64,000 bases of DNA from an uncultured Sphingomonadaceae bacterium (GCA_947504025.1 CANNFX010000001.1:905501-969500), one strand, 5' to 3'. Numbered from the stretch's first letter, positions 49,751 through 59,202 are shown. Made by a program: numbers and translations. The notes: generated by a model from the letters alone, not told the origin.

Positions 49751-50293
49751 ATGACGACGAAACTTCTCATCGTGGCAACAGCGCTTGCGCTGGCGGGCTG
49801 TTCAACAAGCAACACCTACAACACCTATCCTGAAGGGGCAGCCGGTCGAGTAGAGGATAACGTTACCGATCCCGCCGATATTGCTGCGATCGATGAAGCT
49901 GTTGCGGCCGTCTATGCAGTGATTTCCGGCCCTGTCGGCCAAGAGCGTGACTTCGACGCAATGCGCGCAATGTTCGCGCCCGATGCAAGGCTTACGGCTT
50001 TAACTCCGCGCGGACTGAGGGGCGGAACCGTGGATGACTATATCTCCAACAGCGGACCATTTCTTGTGAAATCCGGCTTTACCGAACGCGAACTGGCCCG
50101 CCGAATGGAAGTCTACGGTGATATCGCTCACGTCTGGTCATCCTACTCAGGTACTTTCGGCGAGGGTGAATCCGTGCGCGGGATCAACAGCTTTCAGCTT
50201 GTACGGACGGATGGCCGTTGGCTGGTCCAGTCGATATTCTGGCAGGCCGAGAGCCCCGACAACCCTCTCCCCGCCGACATGCAAACAGATTAA
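49751..50293 (+). CDS. Lipoprotein with NTF2/SnoaL-like domain
   Basis: A 180-aa protein with lipobox LAGC at residues 14-17 (MTTKLLIVATALALAGC). From about residue 50 the sequence fits an NTF2-like cone: AVYAVISGPVGQERDFDAMRAMF, APDARLTALT, a VYGDIAHVWSSYSG strand and SFQLVRTDGRWLVQSIFWQ at the end, the usual SnoaL/DUF4440 finish. No catalytic role can be given. It lies 6 bp after the previous lipoprotein gene and 14 bp before scoB. Confidence 0.74.
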   Translation: MTTKLLIVATALALAGCSTSNTYNTYPEGAAGRVEDNVTDPADIAAIDEAVAAVYAVISGPVGQERDFDAMRAMFAPDARLTALTPRGLRGGTVDDYISNSGPFLVKSGFTERELARRMEVYGDIAHVWSSYSGTFGEGESVRGINSFQLVRTDGRWLVQSIFWQAESPDNPLPADMQTD

Positions 50294-50307
50294 GGTGAAC
50301 TGACACA

Positions 50308-50943
50308 ATGCCATGGGATAGAAACCAGATGGCCGCACGCGCGGCTCAGGAATTGCAAGACGGCTATTACGTCAATCTCGGCATCGGTATTCCGACGCTG
50401 GTGGCCAACCACATTCCGTCAGGTATGGACGTTACGCTGCAGAGCGAGAACGGCATGCTGGGCATAGGCCCATTCCCCTATGAGGGCGAAGAAGACGCCG
50501 ACCTGATCAACGCGGGTAAGCAAACTATCAGCGAACTCGATCGCTCGGCATATTTCGACAGCGCCGCCAGCTTTGCCATGATCCGCGGCGGGCATATCGA
50601 CCTGACCGTGCTAGGCGCGATGGAAGTTGCCGAAAATGGCGACATCGCCAATTGGATGATCCCGGGCAAAATGATCAAAGGCATGGGCGGCGCGATGGAT
50701 TTGGTCGCGGGTGTCAAAAAAATCATCGTGGTGATGGATCACTGCGCGAAGGATGGCAGTCCCAAATTCATTCCGTCCTGCACTCTGCCGCTGACCGGCA
50801 AAAACGTGGTCGACATGATTATTACGGACCTCGCCGTGTTCCACCGTTCAGACCATAACAGCCCGTTCAAGCTGGTTGAGATGGCGCCCGGCGTCACTGC
50901 GGAAGACATAGCAGCCAAGACCACTGCCGCCTTCGAAAGCTGA
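50308..50943 (+). CDS. scoB: 3-oxoacid CoA-transferase subunit B
   Basis: Beta subunit, 211 aa. The active-site region reads [16 protein letters not shown], with the Glu that forms the CoA thioester, as in SCOT enzymes; [13 protein letters not shown] precedes it, and GAKKVIVVMDH-like [18 protein letters not shown] follows. Together with scoA it would let the cell use acetoacetate or balance CoA pools. The GST gene follows 5 bp after it. Confidence 0.94.
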   Translation: MPWDRNQMAARAAQELQDGYYVNLGIGIPTLVANHIPSGMDVTLQSENGMLGIGPFPYEGEEDADLINAGKQTISELDRSAYFDSAASFAMIRGGHIDLTVLGAMEVAENGDIANWMIPGKMIKGMGGAMDLVAGVKKIIVVMDHCAKDGSPKFIPSCTLPLTGKNVVDMIITDLAVFHRSDHNSPFKLVEMAPGVTAEDIAAKTTAAFES

Positions 50944-50948
50944 TCTGC

Positions 50949-51575
50949 ATGACGATTACCATCCATCACCTGCGCATTTCACGCTCGATGCGGATTATCT
51001 GGCTCGCCGAAGAGCTCGGCCTTGATTACGAACTGGTTTGCCATGACCGCGATCCGGCAACGTTCCGTGCGCCACCTTCGCTGACGGATGTACACCCAAT
51101 GTCAAAGGCGCCGGCCGTTGTTATCGACGGCAATGTCATCGTCGAGTCCGGCGCGATTATCGAGTTCATGACCGAGAAATTCGGAAACGGAAAGCTCGAG
51201 CATAGGCCAGGCGATGCGGCACGTGCCGAATATCTTGAATGGTTGCATTTTTCCGAAGGCACATTGGGCATGCCGATGATCATGCGGATGCTCGCTCCGC
51301 GATTGGGCCTGACCGATACGGCAGTCAGCTGGATGGACTCAGAATTGGTCAAACAGCTCGACCATATTGAGCAACACCTCGAAGGCCGCAATTATCTATG
51401 CGGCGACAACTTCACCGGCGCGGATATCAACCTGTCTTATATGCTCGAACATGCGCAAAGCATGGGCCTGCTTTCGACCCGCCCCAACCTTGCCAGCTAT
51501 CAGGCGTCGCTGACGTCCCGCGATGCCTACAAGAAGGCAATCAAGCTGGGTGGCCCGGTTACGCTGGCCGGATAA
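50949..51575 (+). CDS. Glutathione S-transferase family protein
   Basis: A 208-aa GST. The N-terminal thioredoxin-like domain reads ITIHHLRISRSMRIIWLAEEL, with the Ser residues near the start as candidate catalytic residues, then SKAPAVVIDGNVIVESGAIIEF, the cis-Pro glutathione-binding part. The C-terminal helical domain ends with YLCGDNFTGADINLSYML, the N-capping box. Substrate unknown. It is the third member of a run of CoA- and glutathione-related genes and ends just before the CaiB gene. Confidence 0.9.
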   Translation: MTITIHHLRISRSMRIIWLAEELGLDYELVCHDRDPATFRAPPSLTDVHPMSKAPAVVIDGNVIVESGAIIEFMTEKFGNGKLEHRPGDAARAEYLEWLHFSEGTLGMPMIMRMLAPRLGLTDTAVSWMDSELVKQLDHIEQHLEGRNYLCGDNFTGADINLSYMLEHAQSMGLLSTRPNLASYQASLTSRDAYKKAIKLGGPVTLAG

Positions 51576-51579
51576 TCCC

Positions 51580-52710
51580 ATGCAGAACACGCCGCTGGCC
51601 GGTCTCAAAATTGTCGAACTGGCTCGCGTCCTTGCCGGCCCTTGGGTCGGGCAAACACTGGCCGACCTTGGGGCCGAGGTGATCAAGGTCGAAAGCCCCG
51701 AAGGCGACGGGACACGCGAATGGGGTCCCCCTTGGATAGACCGGGCCAATGGTGACCGCGAGGCGGCCTATTACCATGCCTGCAACCGCGGGAAGCGGGG
51801 GATTGTTGCGGACTTCAGGAATGATGATGATCTCGCAAGAGTGGCGGCACTTTGTGAACAAGCCGACGTCGTCATCGAAAACTTCAAACCCGGCACGCTG
51901 GCCCGCTTCGGACTAGATCATGGCAACCTGTCGAAAGCCAATCCCGGCCTGATCTATTGCTCGATCACTGGCTTTGGACAGGATGGCCCCCGCCGCGACG
52001 AACCCGGGTATGATTTCGTAATCCAGGGCATGAGCGGATTCATGTCGCTAACAGGTGAGCCCGAAGGCACGCCCATGAAGATGGGTGTATCAATCTCTGA
52101 TCTGTCATGCGGCCTTTATTCGACAATCGCGATCCAATCCGCACTGTTGATGCGGGCGAGGACAGGGAAGGGGCAACATATCGATATGTCGCTGCTCGAT
52201 TGCTCCGTCGCGCTTCTGGCAAATCAGGCAATGAGCCATTTCGCAACCGGCGAGAACCCGCCGCGGATGGGCAATGCACATGCACAGGTTATTCCTTACG
52301 GCGTCTACGAAGTGTCCGACGGCCATGTGATATTGGCGCCTGCCAACGACGGGCTATTCGTCAAACTGATGCGCGTGTTGAAACGGAGCGATCTGGCAGA
52401 AGACCCACGTTTGGCGAGCAATGCGGGCAGGCTCGAAAATCGCGATTGGATGGAAGCTGAGATCATCAAAGAAGTGGGTGGCTGGACCAAAGAAGGCATC
52501 TTGCGAAGCTGTAAGGACGCAGGTGTCCCGGCTGGCCCCATCAACAAGCTGGATGAGGTTTTTGCCGACCCCCAGGTGCAGGCGCGCGGAATGCAGCTTG
52601 ACCTGCCCGGCGGCATAAAAGGGGTTCGCAGCCCGTTCACTTTCTCCGATGCCGAGCTTGCGCTGGAGCGCGCTTCGCCGTCGCATGGGGAACATCAAGA
52701 CGAAGTTTAA
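51580..52710 (+). CDS. CaiB/BaiF family CoA-transferase (class III)
   Basis: A 376-aa class III CoA-transferase. It starts with MQNTPLAGLKIVELARVLAG and GPWVGQTLADLGAEVIKVE, the family opening. The conserved GYDFVIQGMSGFMSLTG follows the catalytic-Asp region, as in formyl-CoA transferase, with YSTIAIQSALLMRARTGKGQ later. Acyl donor and acceptor unknown. The ATG at 51580 sits 4 bp after the GST stop; the frame runs open into that gene without family likeness. Confidence 0.92.
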   Translation: MQNTPLAGLKIVELARVLAGPWVGQTLADLGAEVIKVESPEGDGTREWGPPWIDRANGDREAAYYHACNRGKRGIVADFRNDDDLARVAALCEQADVVIENFKPGTLARFGLDHGNLSKANPGLIYCSITGFGQDGPRRDEPGYDFVIQGMSGFMSLTGEPEGTPMKMGVSISDLSCGLYSTIAIQSALLMRARTGKGQHIDMSLLDCSVALLANQAMSHFATGENPPRMGNAHAQVIPYGVYEVSDGHVILAPANDGLFVKLMRVLKRSDLAEDPRLASNAGRLENRDWMEAEIIKEVGGWTKEGILRSCKDAGVPAGPINKLDEVFADPQVQARGMQLDLPGGIKGVRSPFTFSDAELALERASPSHGEHQDEV

Positions 52711-52721
52711 GGGGGCCGGTC

Positions 52722-53408
52722 ATGTCCGATTACACACTCATTACCGCAAATCGGAACTACTCTAGCTGGTCATTGCGGCCCTGGTTGCTCATGACTGCAC
52801 TTGGCATTCCTTTCGGCAACCGCGTCGAGCCTTTCGCGGCGATGTCCAACTATGATGCTTTCCGCGCCTTTTCCCCCACCGGACAGGTACCTGCGCTCAT
52901 CGATGGTGACCGGACAATCTGGGATTCTCTTGGAATTATCCTTTACCTGGCTGACCGGCATGATGGTGTCTGGCCAGGAGATCCTGACGCTCGGGCGTTT
53001 GCACAATGCGGTGTGGCAGAAATGCATGGCGGCTTTTCAGCATTGCGGAACCAGTGTCCCATGAACGTTGGTGTGCGGACGAAAGCAGTCACGCCAGACG
53101 CAGCGTTGGCAAAGGATGTTGCACGTTTGGAGGAGCTGTTCACTTGCGGCCTCGAACAGTTTGGCGGCCCATTCCTTGCCGGGCCAGAGCTCTCGGCGCT
53201 TGATGCGTTCTTCGCTCCGGTCGCCTTTCGTGTTCGCACATTTGGGCTCGATATCGGCAAGGGTCAGTTATGGGTGGATCACATCCTGCAGCACCCTGCC
53301 ATGCGGCAATGGGAAGCCGAAGCACTCAAGGAAACCTGGCGCGAACAAGGCCATGAAGAAGAAATCGGGGCTGCTGGCATCGTGACCCAGGACTTCCGAG
53401 CGGTCTAA
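52722..53408 (+). CDS. Glutathione S-transferase family protein (second copy)
   Basis: A 228-aa GST-like protein with an N-terminal YTLITANRNYSSWSLRPWLL, the S-W-S-L-R pattern of a subgroup of bacterial GSTs (also seen in stringent-starvation-type proteins), FSPTGQVPALIDGD for the cis-Pro loop, and a helical C-terminal domain. It is only distantly like the GST at 50949. It is the last gene of the block beginning at scoA and lies 11 bp after the CaiB gene. Confidence 0.88.
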   Translation: MSDYTLITANRNYSSWSLRPWLLMTALGIPFGNRVEPFAAMSNYDAFRAFSPTGQVPALIDGDRTIWDSLGIILYLADRHDGVWPGDPDARAFAQCGVAEMHGGFSALRNQCPMNVGVRTKAVTPDAALAKDVARLEELFTCGLEQFGGPFLAGPELSALDAFFAPVAFRVRTFGLDIGKGQLWVDHILQHPAMRQWEAEALKETWREQGHEEEIGAAGIVTQDFRAV

Positions 53409-53464
53409 ACACCCAATACCCTAGTCCTTTCACTCACCGCTTGACTCCACATCCAATTCTTCTA

Positions 53465-53482
53465 TTTCTGTTTTTACAGAAA
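53465..53482. promoter_or_regulatory. Operator-like palindrome before the GbsR-like gene
   Basis: TTTCTGT-TTTT-ACAGAAA (53465-53482) is a perfect 7-bp dyad. A 19-base version, ATTTCT....TTACAGAAA, recurs at 54114-54132 before the next gene with 16 of 19 bases identical, so both are probably bound by the same protein, most simply the regulator encoded at 53500. Confidence 0.6.
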
Positions 53483-53499
53483 CTAAGGAATTACGAGTC

Positions 53500-54072
53500 G
53501 TGGCAGCTTTGATGGACATTGCAGAAGCCCGGGCCTTCATCCTCCACTGGGGCGAGATGGGCACCCATTGGGGCGTTAACCGCTCGGTCGCGCAAATCCA
53601 TGCCTATCTCTATTTGTCCGATCGCCCACGGCATGCAGAAGAGATATGTGACGCGCTTCGCCTTGCCCGCTCGAACGTTTCCAATGGACTAAAGGAATTG
53701 CAGTCCTATTCCATCGTCCGGCGCACCCATGTCGAGGCAGATCGCCGCGATCATTTCGTGGCAGAAACCGATCTTTGGGAAATGCTGACCAGGATCGCCA
53801 GCGAACGCAAGCGCCGCGAGATCGACCCCACACTAGCTACGCTCGAACAGTTGGCGTCCACGCTCGATAGCCGCAGCGACGTGCCTGAGCATGTCCGTGA
53901 ACGGATTGCACGGATGCATGAATTCATGGGAACGCTGGGCCATTGGTATGACGACATCCGGCGTCTGCCCAAAAGCACGCTGGTCACGCTTATGAAGTTG
54001 GGCAGCAAGGTCGCTCGCTTTATCCCTAAACGCGGCCCGAGCAGCGACAAGAACACTACCCCCAAGAATTGA
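53500..54072 (+). CDS. GbsR-like MarR-family transcriptional regulator
   Basis: A 190-aa regulator of the GbsR/MarR group. The winged HTH covers AYLYLSDRPRHAEEICDALR and LARSNVSNGLKELQSYSIVRR. A long helical C-terminal part (LATLEQLASTL...) should form the dimer, and the end is Lys-rich. In Bacillus GbsR responds to choline; the ligand here is unknown. The GTG at 53500 is used; ATG at 53512 is possible. Twin palindromes before it and before the next gene suggest autoregulation plus control of the membrane protein at 54149. Confidence 0.83.
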   Translation: MAALMDIAEARAFILHWGEMGTHWGVNRSVAQIHAYLYLSDRPRHAEEICDALRLARSNVSNGLKELQSYSIVRRTHVEADRRDHFVAETDLWEMLTRIASERKRREIDPTLATLEQLASTLDSRSDVPEHVRERIARMHEFMGTLGHWYDDIRRLPKSTLVTLMKLGSKVARFIPKRGPSSDKNTTPKN

Positions 54073-54112
54073 AAAGGAGACTGCAGGCAGGAACCAATAC
54101 GCATTTAACCGC

Positions 54113-54136
54113 TTATTTCTCTAATTACAGAAATAA
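54113..54136. promoter_or_regulatory. Operator-like palindrome before the 54.1-kb membrane gene
   Basis: TTATTTCT-CTAATTAC-AGAAATAA (54113-54136), perfect 8-bp arms. It shares ATTTCT...TTACAGAAA with the site at 53465. It lies 12 bp before the ATG of the membrane protein and ends just before its ribosome binding site. Confidence 0.6.
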
Positions 54137-54148
54137 CAGGAAGAAAGT

Positions 54149-54520
54149 ATGATTATCATTTCTTATGCATTGTATCTGCTGATCACCATCGCGCTGACTG
54201 TTTGGGTTGCGCGCACCTTGTCAAAAAATGGAGAAGTGTTCCTGATCGATTGCTTCGGCCACGACGAAGTGCTCGCGCGGTCCACCAACCACCTTCTCGT
54301 GGTCGGCTTCTATCTCGTGAACTTGGGTTTCATCTTGCTGGCCCTGCGCTTCGGTCAAGTGCCAGAGACTGTGCCCGATGCAATTCGGTTCCTCAGCAGC
54401 AAGATAGGCCTCGCTGTCGTCGTATTGGGGGGCATGCATTTCTTCAATATGCATGCCATCGCCCGCTTTGGTCGCAAAGTCGGCGGATGGCTGCGTGAAG
54501 GTTACCTCGATCCGGCCTAA
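54149..54520 (+). CDS. Integral membrane protein next to the GbsR-like regulator
   Basis: A 123-aa inner membrane protein with three or four predicted helices: MIIISYALYLLITIALTVWV, NHLLVVGFYLVNLGFILLAL and GLAVVVLGGMHFFNMHAIAR. A His-rich end to the third helix (GGMHFFNMHAI) with two His could bind metal, heme or quinone. No family is recognised with certainty. The start lies just after an operator-like palindrome shared with the regulator at 53500, so it is probably the regulator's main target. Confidence 0.7.
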   Translation: MIIISYALYLLITIALTVWVARTLSKNGEVFLIDCFGHDEVLARSTNHLLVVGFYLVNLGFILLALRFGQVPETVPDAIRFLSSKIGLAVVVLGGMHFFNMHAIARFGRKVGGWLREGYLDPA

Positions 54521-54570
54521 CATCTCGCTCGACAGGCGCGGCGATTAGCCCAACGAAGGCTGCAGCCGGA

Positions 54571-55788
54571 TTAAACCCCGACTGCGGCCTTCAGCTCGCC
54601 GATCAGATCGGTGCGTTCCCACGGGAAGCGATCACCATCAGGCTTCCGGCCGAAGTGACCGTAGGCCGCAGTGGTCCGGTAGATTGGTTTATTTAGACCC
54701 AGATGCGTGCGGATGCCACGCGGGGTCAGGCCGCCAAGCGCCTTGATTGAGCGGATCGCATCTTCGAGCCCGGCGTCAGTGACGCCTTCTGCGGCCGTGT
54801 CATGCGTGTCGACGTAGAGCGAAAGTGGTTCCGACACGCCGATCGCGTAAGCCAATTGGATTGTACAACGTGTCGCCAGACCGGCGGCAACGATATTCTT
54901 TGCCAAATAGCGTGTAATATATGCAGCCGACCGATCGACCTTCGTCGGATCTTTGCCGCTAAATGCGCCGCCGCCATGCGGGGCGGCACCGCCATAAGTG
55001 TCGACGATAATCTTCCGGCCCGTAAGACCCGCGTCGCCATCAGGCCCGCCAATCTCGAAGGCACCAGTTGGGTTGATGTGATAGACTGTCTCTGCCGACA
55101 GCAGTTCGGCTGGAAGCACATCAGCCACCACGCTCTTAACGTAGCTCTTGAGCTCGGCCTCCTTCTCACCCTCGTGATAGCCCTTTGCATGCTGGGTCGA
55201 GACCACAATTGCAGTCGCAGCGACAACTTTTCCATGAACGAACTTCAGAGTGACCTGGCTCTTCGCATCAGGTTCGAGGAACGGTGCTGCGCCTGATTTA
55301 CGGTCAGCCGCCATCCGCTCGAGGATTTTATGGCTGTAATCCAGCGTCGCCGGCATCAGATCGGGCGTTTCGTCGCAGGCATAGCCAAACATGATGCCCT
55401 GGTCGCCGGCACCCTCGTCCTTATTGCCATCGGCATCAACACCTTGGGCGATTTCTGCAGACTGGCCGTGAAGGTGATTTTCAAAAGTCAGTGTTTCCCA
55501 ATGAAACCCGTCTTGCTCATAACCGATTTCGCGCACCGTCTGACGCACGGTATCTTCGATTTCCTGCAAGGCGCCATCGGCCCATTCGCCATTTTCATAG
55601 ACACCCCGGCAGCGAATTTCGCCCGACAACATCACACGTTGTGTGGTCGTCATGGTTTCACAAGCGACACGTGCTTCGGGATCCTTGGACATGAAGAGAT
55701 CGACAATCGCGTCGGAAATCTGATCCGAAACCTTGTCGGGATGCCCCTCGGAAACGCTTTCGGAAGTGAAGAGATAGCTCTCGCGCAT
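54571..55788 (-). CDS. metK: S-adenosylmethionine synthetase
   Basis: Makes SAM from methionine and ATP. 405 aa with [36 protein letters not shown] and the P-loop-like [19 protein letters not shown], all complete, and a [16 protein letters not shown] finish. It is 51 bp downstream of lnt on the same strand. No SAM-sensing riboswitch could be recognised in that gap. Confidence 0.97.
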   Translation of the reverse strand: MRESYLFTSESVSEGHPDKVSDQISDAIVDLFMSKDPEARVACETMTTTQRVMLSGEIRCRGVYENGEWADGALQEIEDTVRQTVREIGYEQDGFHWETLTFENHLHGQSAEIAQGVDADGNKDEGAGDQGIMFGYACDETPDLMPATLDYSHKILERMAADRKSGAAPFLEPDAKSQVTLKFVHGKVVAATAIVVSTQHAKGYHEGEKEAELKSYVKSVVADVLPAELLSAETVYHINPTGAFEIGGPDGDAGLTGRKIIVDTYGGAAPHGGGAFSGKDPTKVDRSAAYITRYLAKNIVAAGLATRCTIQLAYAIGVSEPLSLYVDTHDTAAEGVTDAGLEDAIRSIKALGGLTPRGIRTHLGLNKPIYRTTAAYGHFGRKPDGDRFPWERTDLIGELKAAVGV

Positions 55789-55839
55789 CGGCGGATTGTC
55801 CTTGTTGTAGATCGTATTGCTTAGAAATTTGAGTGCGGT

Positions 55840-57414
55840 CTAACCATGCCTCCGGCGAGGCGCAACCGCTGCGATTAGAATGACGAAAAAGGCGAGGCCC
55901 AGCGGCAGGTAATTACCCAACCGGCCAAATAGCGTAGGCGCGCGCGGAGGAGGTATCAGGCCGTCAATTCGGTCGGCTTTGTGAGCGCCGATATGATCGC
56001 GTACAACGCCGCGTGCATCAATCACACCGCTGATACCTGTTGTTGTTGAGCGTAGTACCGGAAGCCCCTCTTCAATGGCGCGCATCCGGGCTTGGGCCAA
56101 ATGTTGGGGTGGCCCAAACGATCCGAACCAACCATCATTTGAAGGATTATAAATAAAATCGGGCCGGTTGTTCTGGTCTACCACCTGCCCCGAAAACACA
56201 ATCTCATAGCATATCTGCGGCCCCACCCGGCCAAGCGAGCCGAGATCAAGTGTTTGCCGCCCAGTCCCTGGCCAGAAGTCTATTGTGCCAGCCACCAGCC
56301 GTGATGCACCCAAGGGTTCCAACAACCAGCGAAGGGCGAGATATTCGCCGAATGGGACCAAATGTTCTTTCGAATATCCGGCGACAATTTCACCTTGGCC
56401 ATTAACGGCAGTCACAGCATTGCGCGCACCCGCCGCCTGACCATCAACGATCTCAAGATCGACCACTCCTGCCAGAACCGTGCTCCGCGGGCCGATAGCG
56501 CGGGCAATCCTCTGACGGGCAAATTTTGGATCGCCTCCCGCGGTCGTCCGGTCGTAATATATCTGCGGATAGCCTTCGCGAAGATAGTCGGGCAGCGAGG
56601 ATTCGGGCCAGAAAACTAACCGCTCCTGCGCCGGATCCAGCGGCAGGCTGAGCGTTGTGATATTGCGGAACTGCGTTTCAAACGTAGCCGGGTTATTGAG
56701 ATCCTGTTGGCGCACATCGGGTTGCACAAGTGTGAATTGTACCGTGCCCTGTTCGCCTGCACCGACTGGAAAATACATGCCGCCCGCCAACAACAAAGCG
56801 GATATTCCCAAAGGAATGTAACGCCGCTGCATCACAAGTATGATCAAGGCCCCGCTAATGAAAACTGCGGCGCCAGAAAATGCATATGTTCCAAGCCAGG
56901 GCAAAGCCGCGGCTAAGCCCGGCCTGTCAAACGGGCCAAGCAGAACTGCGCCGAACGGGTTCCAGGCATATCCGGTGAACAGCCACGATCGCACCCATTC
57001 GGCAACGATCCAGCACCCGGAAAATATCAAAGCGAAGCGCCAGAGACGCTCGGGATTACCCAGACGCCGTGCAAGCCCAGCCGTGATCGCGGGGTAAATA
57101 GCCAGATAGGCACCGATGAAAGGCAATGCGGCCCAGCCAAGCCAGACCGGCATCGTATCTTGATACCGGAATGCGCCTGCTATCCAGCCACTACCGACCA
57201 TGAAGTGGCCAAGTCCGAATATCCAACCGATCCTGACGGCATCTCTTGTGGATCCAGAAGTGACGACAAGTGCGACGAATGCGCCCATTGCAAGCATCGC
57301 CAATGGCCATAACGACAATGGCGCAAAACCGAGCGCTGACAACACGCCCAAAGCGAGAGCCGTCCAACCCGTATGCGCCCTGGTCAGGTCAATGATTTTT
57401 ACAGCCAAGCTCAT
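55840..57414 (-). CDS. lnt: Apolipoprotein N-acyltransferase
   Basis: Adds the third acyl chain to lipoproteins in the inner membrane. 524 aa with about six N-terminal transmembrane helices, a large periplasmic nitrilase-type domain and one C-terminal helix. The catalytic triad is readable: Glu in FWPESSLPDYLR, Lys in GYSKEHLVPFGEYL and Cys in GPQICYEIVFSG. It works on the lipoproteins encoded elsewhere in the window. In the same strand as metK, 51 bp upstream of it. Confidence 0.95.
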   Translation of the reverse strand: MSLAVKIIDLTRAHTGWTALALGVLSALGFAPLSLWPLAMLAMGAFVALVVTSGSTRDAVRIGWIFGLGHFMVGSGWIAGAFRYQDTMPVWLGWAALPFIGAYLAIYPAITAGLARRLGNPERLWRFALIFSGCWIVAEWVRSWLFTGYAWNPFGAVLLGPFDRPGLAAALPWLGTYAFSGAAVFISGALIILVMQRRYIPLGISALLLAGGMYFPVGAGEQGTVQFTLVQPDVRQQDLNNPATFETQFRNITTLSLPLDPAQERLVFWPESSLPDYLREGYPQIYYDRTTAGGDPKFARQRIARAIGPRSTVLAGVVDLEIVDGQAAGARNAVTAVNGQGEIVAGYSKEHLVPFGEYLALRWLLEPLGASRLVAGTIDFWPGTGRQTLDLGSLGRVGPQICYEIVFSGQVVDQNNRPDFIYNPSNDGWFGSFGPPQHLAQARMRAIEEGLPVLRSTTTGISGVIDARGVVRDHIGAHKADRIDGLIPPPRAPTLFGRLGNYLPLGLAFFVILIAAVAPRRRHG

Positions 57415-57455
57415 TCTGGAAATCGCTCCGGCCTTATTGAAGTGAAATGCTGCGC

Positions 57456-58139
57456 TCAGCCAACTGCTTCGAGCGAATCGCCTTCATCCGAAGCAGGCTT
57501 ACGAGCACGGGGCTTGCGAACCTTCTTGGGGGCCTCCGCCTCGGCATCAGAACCGCCAATAGCCGGTGGTAGGACTGCCATGTCCAGCTCGCCTTCCGGG
57601 GCTGCCTCAACCTTACGGGTGCGGCGCGTGCGCGGCTTGTCAGACGGAGCCTTGTCGGATTTCGGTTTTTCAACTTTCGGCCGATCTTCTGATTGTTGGC
57701 GGTCGCCACGCGTGAAGGGATTATCATCCCGGTCGCCGCCTTCCGCGCCATCCCGTGCATTGCGATTACCGCGTCCGCGCGGGTTCTGATCACGGCCGCG
57801 ACCACGGCCGCGATCTTCATTGTCGTCATCGGGCTTGTCCGACTTGTCACCCTGATTTTCATCACGTTTAGCACGCTGTTCGTCCTGCCGCGCTTTGTTG
57901 TCGGCGATCACACGGAAATAGTGATCTGCGAACTGCAGATAATATTCCGACTGCACCCGGTCATCATTGAGCGCAGCGTCAGAAGCCAGCTTTTTATACT
58001 TATCGAGCATCTGCGCGGCGTTGCCCCGCGCACGGTTGTCGATCCGGTTCAGAGAGTTCGCACTACCCCCGCCTTGCTGACGATTATTATTACGACCGCG
58101 GCGGCGGTTATTGTTGTTGCGGTTATTGTTGTTATTCAA
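57456..58139 (-). CDS. DUF4167 family protein
   Basis: A 227-aa largely disordered protein. It opens with an Asn/Arg-rich stretch (MNNNNNRNNNNRRRGRN) and then holds the DUF4167 core RGNAAQMLDKYKKLASDAALNDDRVQSEYYLQ and FADHYFRVIADN, a helical block found in alphaproteobacteria. The rest is Arg/Asp/Gly- and Lys/Pro-rich repeats. A role in RNA or DNA binding is only suggested by composition. The start is probably the TTG at 58139, with AGGAAG about 9 bases upstream. Confidence 0.83.
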   Translation of the reverse strand: MNNNNNRNNNNRRRGRNNNRQQGGGSANSLNRIDNRARGNAAQMLDKYKKLASDAALNDDRVQSEYYLQFADHYFRVIADNKARQDEQRAKRDENQGDKSDKPDDDNEDRGRGRGRDQNPRGRGNRNARDGAEGGDRDDNPFTRGDRQQSEDRPKVEKPKSDKAPSDKPRTRRTRKVEAAPEGELDMAVLPPAIGGSDAEAEAPKKVRKPRARKPASDEGDSLEAVG

Positions 58140-58368
58140 AGGAATAATCTTCCTAATTCCGGATTGTGTAGCATAATTGCCAAATTACAATCACAAGAGC
58201 CCTCATCCATGTCCAATCCGCGTTTTGCGGGAAGTGGACCCCCCATCTGCGCCAAATTTCGGGCGTGAACCCGTTTCATTGCAAATGTTGGAGCTGGGCC
58301 GGGCGGAGGACGCTTCCTTCCGCTGGCCTGAGACAAGGCCTACCGCGATGCAGTAAGCTTGCCAAGCC

Positions 58369-59202
58369 CTAAATCGTTCGTTTGTCTACTAGCTGAAGTG
58401 CGCGTGGCCTTTTTGCCAAATCAACGAAAAGTTGGACCATAAACTCTTCTTTTTCAGCGATTTCTGTAACAGGCTGCTGTTGAGAAAAACCAATCTCAAT
58501 AATCGCAACGCCGCCCGGGGTGAGCAAATCACGCAACCCAGGGATCAAAATACGGTAATCATCAAGCCCTTCATCCCCGGAAAAAAGCGCCTGAGAGGGT
58601 TCGAACCGCGCCACCGAAGGGGCAAGGTCGGCAGAATTTTCGACATAAGGCGGGTTTGCGAGAATAAGGTCGAACTGGCCCAACCCGTCCGTCCACCCAG
58701 CTTCGCGCCAATTCCGGCTGAGCATATGTGCCCGCTCGGCCAGACCCAGCTTTGCCGCATTTGCAGCCGCAACAGCTAATGCGCCCAGCGAGGCATCGAT
58801 TCCGACGCCTGTAGCTTCGGGTCGTTCTGCAAGCACACTGAGAAGCAACGCGCCGGATCCGGTGCCGCAATCGAGTACGCGTGAAAACTCCCGGGCGAGT
58901 GCCGCATCCACTACCGTTTCACTGTCAGGGCGCGGAATCAGCACTTCGGGTGAAACCAAAAACTCCCGCCCATAGAATTCCTGATGTTCGAGAATATAGG
59001 CGACGGGTTCACCCCTCGATCGCCTCGCCAGCAAATCAGCAAAACCAGCCGGAACTGTGTCTTGCATTCGGCTAAGCAAGAGACTTGAGCGATCAGTTCC
59101 CAGCGCCTCCGCCATCAGCAATTCGGCATCAAGCCGCGCCGTTTCACTGGTCTCAGCCAGCTCGGCCGCCGCCTCACGCAGAGCGTCGGCGACCTTGACC
59201 AT
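58369..59202 (-). CDS. prmC: Peptide chain release factor N(5)-glutamine methyltransferase
   Basis: Methylates the Gln of the GGQ motif in release factors. 277 aa, with the N-terminal release-factor-binding helices, LIPRPDSETVVDAAL, the SAM motif VLDCGTGSGALLLSVL, and the catalytic NPPYVENS. The start codon ATG at 59202 overlaps the prfA stop (TGATG), so substrate and enzyme are made together. It is about 230 bp upstream of the DUF4167 gene. Confidence 0.95.
   Translation of the reverse strand: MVKVADALREAAAELAETSETARLDAELLMAEALGTDRSSLLLSRMQDTVPAGFADLLARRSRGEPVAYILEHQEFYGREFLVSPEVLIPRPDSETVVDAALAREFSRVLDCGTGSGALLLSVLAERPEATGVGIDASLGALAVAAANAAKLGLAERAHMLSRNWREAGWTDGLGQFDLILANPPYVENSADLAPSVARFEPSQALFSGDEGLDDYRILIPGLRDLLTPGGVAIIEIGFSQQQPVTEIAEKEEFMVQLFVDLAKRPRALQLVDKRTI

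Noticed and set aside
55789-55839. Possible SAM-sensing riboswitch before metK.
   Set aside because: The gap between lnt and metK is 51 bp and shows no SAM-II, SAM-V or SAM/SAH pattern that I could recognise. A ribosome binding site alone explains it.
58136-58336. A 66-codon open frame on the minus strand upstream of the DUF4167 gene.
   Set aside because: No family likeness, no clear ribosome binding site, and it overlaps the start of the DUF4167 gene.
58590-58610. A GGTTCGAACC motif resembling a tRNA T-arm.
   Set aside because: It lies within the prmC reading frame and no acceptor, anticodon or D-arm can be built around it.
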